This document shows, one piece after another, positions 5,990 to 6,304 of a stretch of DNA of 6,304 nt. Where the stretch lies: assembly GCA_005889445.1 (NCBI GenBank), contig VBGS01000214.1, positions 1 to 6,304 of the forward strand, read 5' to 3'. This DNA is from Chloroflexota bacterium. Lineage in GTDB: Bacteria; Chloroflexota; Limnocylindria; P2-11E. Below the pieces are notes generated by a model. That model made no database searches. It was not told where the DNA came from and worked only from the letters and a program-made list of their open reading frames with translations. The stretch's first letter is position 1. The number at the start of each line of letters is the position of its first letter. A program made the position numbers and the translations under genes.

Positions 5990-6304
5990 ATGACGAGGGG
6001 CGCGCTTGCGCGCTCCTCGTCGCTCTTCGGGTCCAGTGTTAGGTCGGCGAACGGTTGCGTCAGAGTCTTGTTGGGTCTTTCCGTGGGCCTGGCCGCCTGT
6101 GGAGGCCCGAACGTGACGAGCGACGCGAGCGGCAGCGCAGCCGCGATCCGCTGGAGCGAGACCGCGGCGCCGCAAGGCGTCGATGTTTCCGGGGCTCAGT
6201 GGTTGAGGATCGAAGGCGCGGGCGGCAAGGCCAACAACGTCCAGGTCGCGGCCGTCCTGCGTCCGGCGGGGCCTGGCCCTTTTCCGCTTGTGGTCTGGGT
6301 GCAC
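5990..6304 (+). CDS. N-terminal part of a lipoprotein, probably an alpha/beta hydrolase; cut by the window edge
   Basis: The frame is open from ATG 5990 through the last base (105 codons seen). Residues 24-36 form a lipoprotein signal core with Arg25 before it and a perfect lipobox, Leu-Ala-Ala-Cys, so Cys37 should be lipidated. Residues 38-50 are a Gly/Ser/Ala linker. From residue 70 the sequence reads like the first strands of a dienelactone hydrolase or peptidase-type alpha/beta hydrolase: L-R-I-E-G, then V-A-A-V-L-R-P-A-G, then P-L-V-V-W-V-H, where the family usually continues with the His-Gly oxyanion motif. Catalytic residues lie beyond the window. The ATG is four bases after the SnoaL-like stop and has no Shine-Dalgarno, so coupling is possible. 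Alternatively translation starts later, since the first 23 residues make an unusually long front and overlap a hairpin; TTG 6068 exists but would leave too short a signal. Confidence 0.68.
   Translation, partial: MTRGALARSSSLFGSSVRSANGCVRVLLGLSVGLAACGGPNVTSDASGSAAAIRWSETAAPQGVDVSGAQWLRIEGAGGKANNVQVAAVLRPAGPGPFPLVVWVH
5992..6021 (+). terminator. 14-bp hairpin after the SnoaL-like gene, possible terminator
   Basis: GACGAGGGGCGCGC (5992-6005) pairs with 6008-6021 over 14 bp with one G-U pair and a two-base TT gap, which in practice opens a slightly larger loop. It begins seven bases after the SnoaL-like TAA, where a terminator is expected. The tail, GCTCTTCGGG, has only a weak T-run, so it may be an inefficient terminator or a structure affecting the next gene, whose candidate ATG sits at its base. 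Confidence 0.45.

Noticed and set aside
5846..6304. A minus-strand 152-codon frame opposite the right end
   Set aside because: Its Arg-rich translation lacks any motif, and the plus strand carries a lipobox protein and the end of the SnoaL-like gene.

Overview
This is a high-GC window in which nearly every real gene has C or G at third codon positions. The mix is a hybrid histidine kinase, single-domain receiver, small lipoproteins, a SnoaL-like protein and a Dph6-like PP-loop protein. It suggests a chromosomal segment of a free-living, probably soil or sediment bacterium of a high-GC phylum (Actinomycetota, Chloroflexota or Dormibacterota-like). No marker gene fixes the lineage, so the taxonomy is a weak inference. 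There are no RNA genes, mobile elements or CRISPR arrays.

Layout. Positions 1-546 (+) hold the 3' part, or nearly all, of a small polytopic membrane protein. It converges, with a 19-bp gap, on a lipoprotein gene at 566-1177 (-) with a DUF5666-like beta-repeat look. A minus-strand block then runs from 5307 down to 1280. In transcription order it holds a 726-residue hybrid sensor kinase, a 122-residue receiver overlapping it by 20 bp, a 47-codon Cys-rich open frame without a usable start, a Dph6-like ATP-pyrophosphatase frame interrupted by one in-frame TGA, and an exported or membrane-anchored helical protein with a GKPA repeat tail. The block ends at a strong rho-independent terminator (1221-1256). 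A divergent control region of about 216 bp (5308-5523) separates it from a SnoaL-like gene (5524-5985, +). A 14-bp hairpin follows, then the 5' part of a lipoprotein whose sequence looks like the beginning of an alpha/beta hydrolase and runs off the right edge.

How the genes may work together. The kinase carries its own receiver and is translationally linked to a second one, so phosphate can pass from His378 to Asp649 of the same protein or to Asp50 of the stand-alone receiver. Neither receiver has a DNA-binding output, so the final target lies outside this window or is a protein partner. The downstream members are co-directional and share the terminator, but a common function is only inferred.

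The most notable signal is the stretch 1982-2777. Two neighbouring coding frames there are convincing by composition and motif, yet both are broken: one by a lone TGA and one by a missing start. This could be local gene decay, consensus error in the assembly, or an unusual expression mechanism. Raw reads or close relatives would decide. I do not see a clearly new biological system beyond this.
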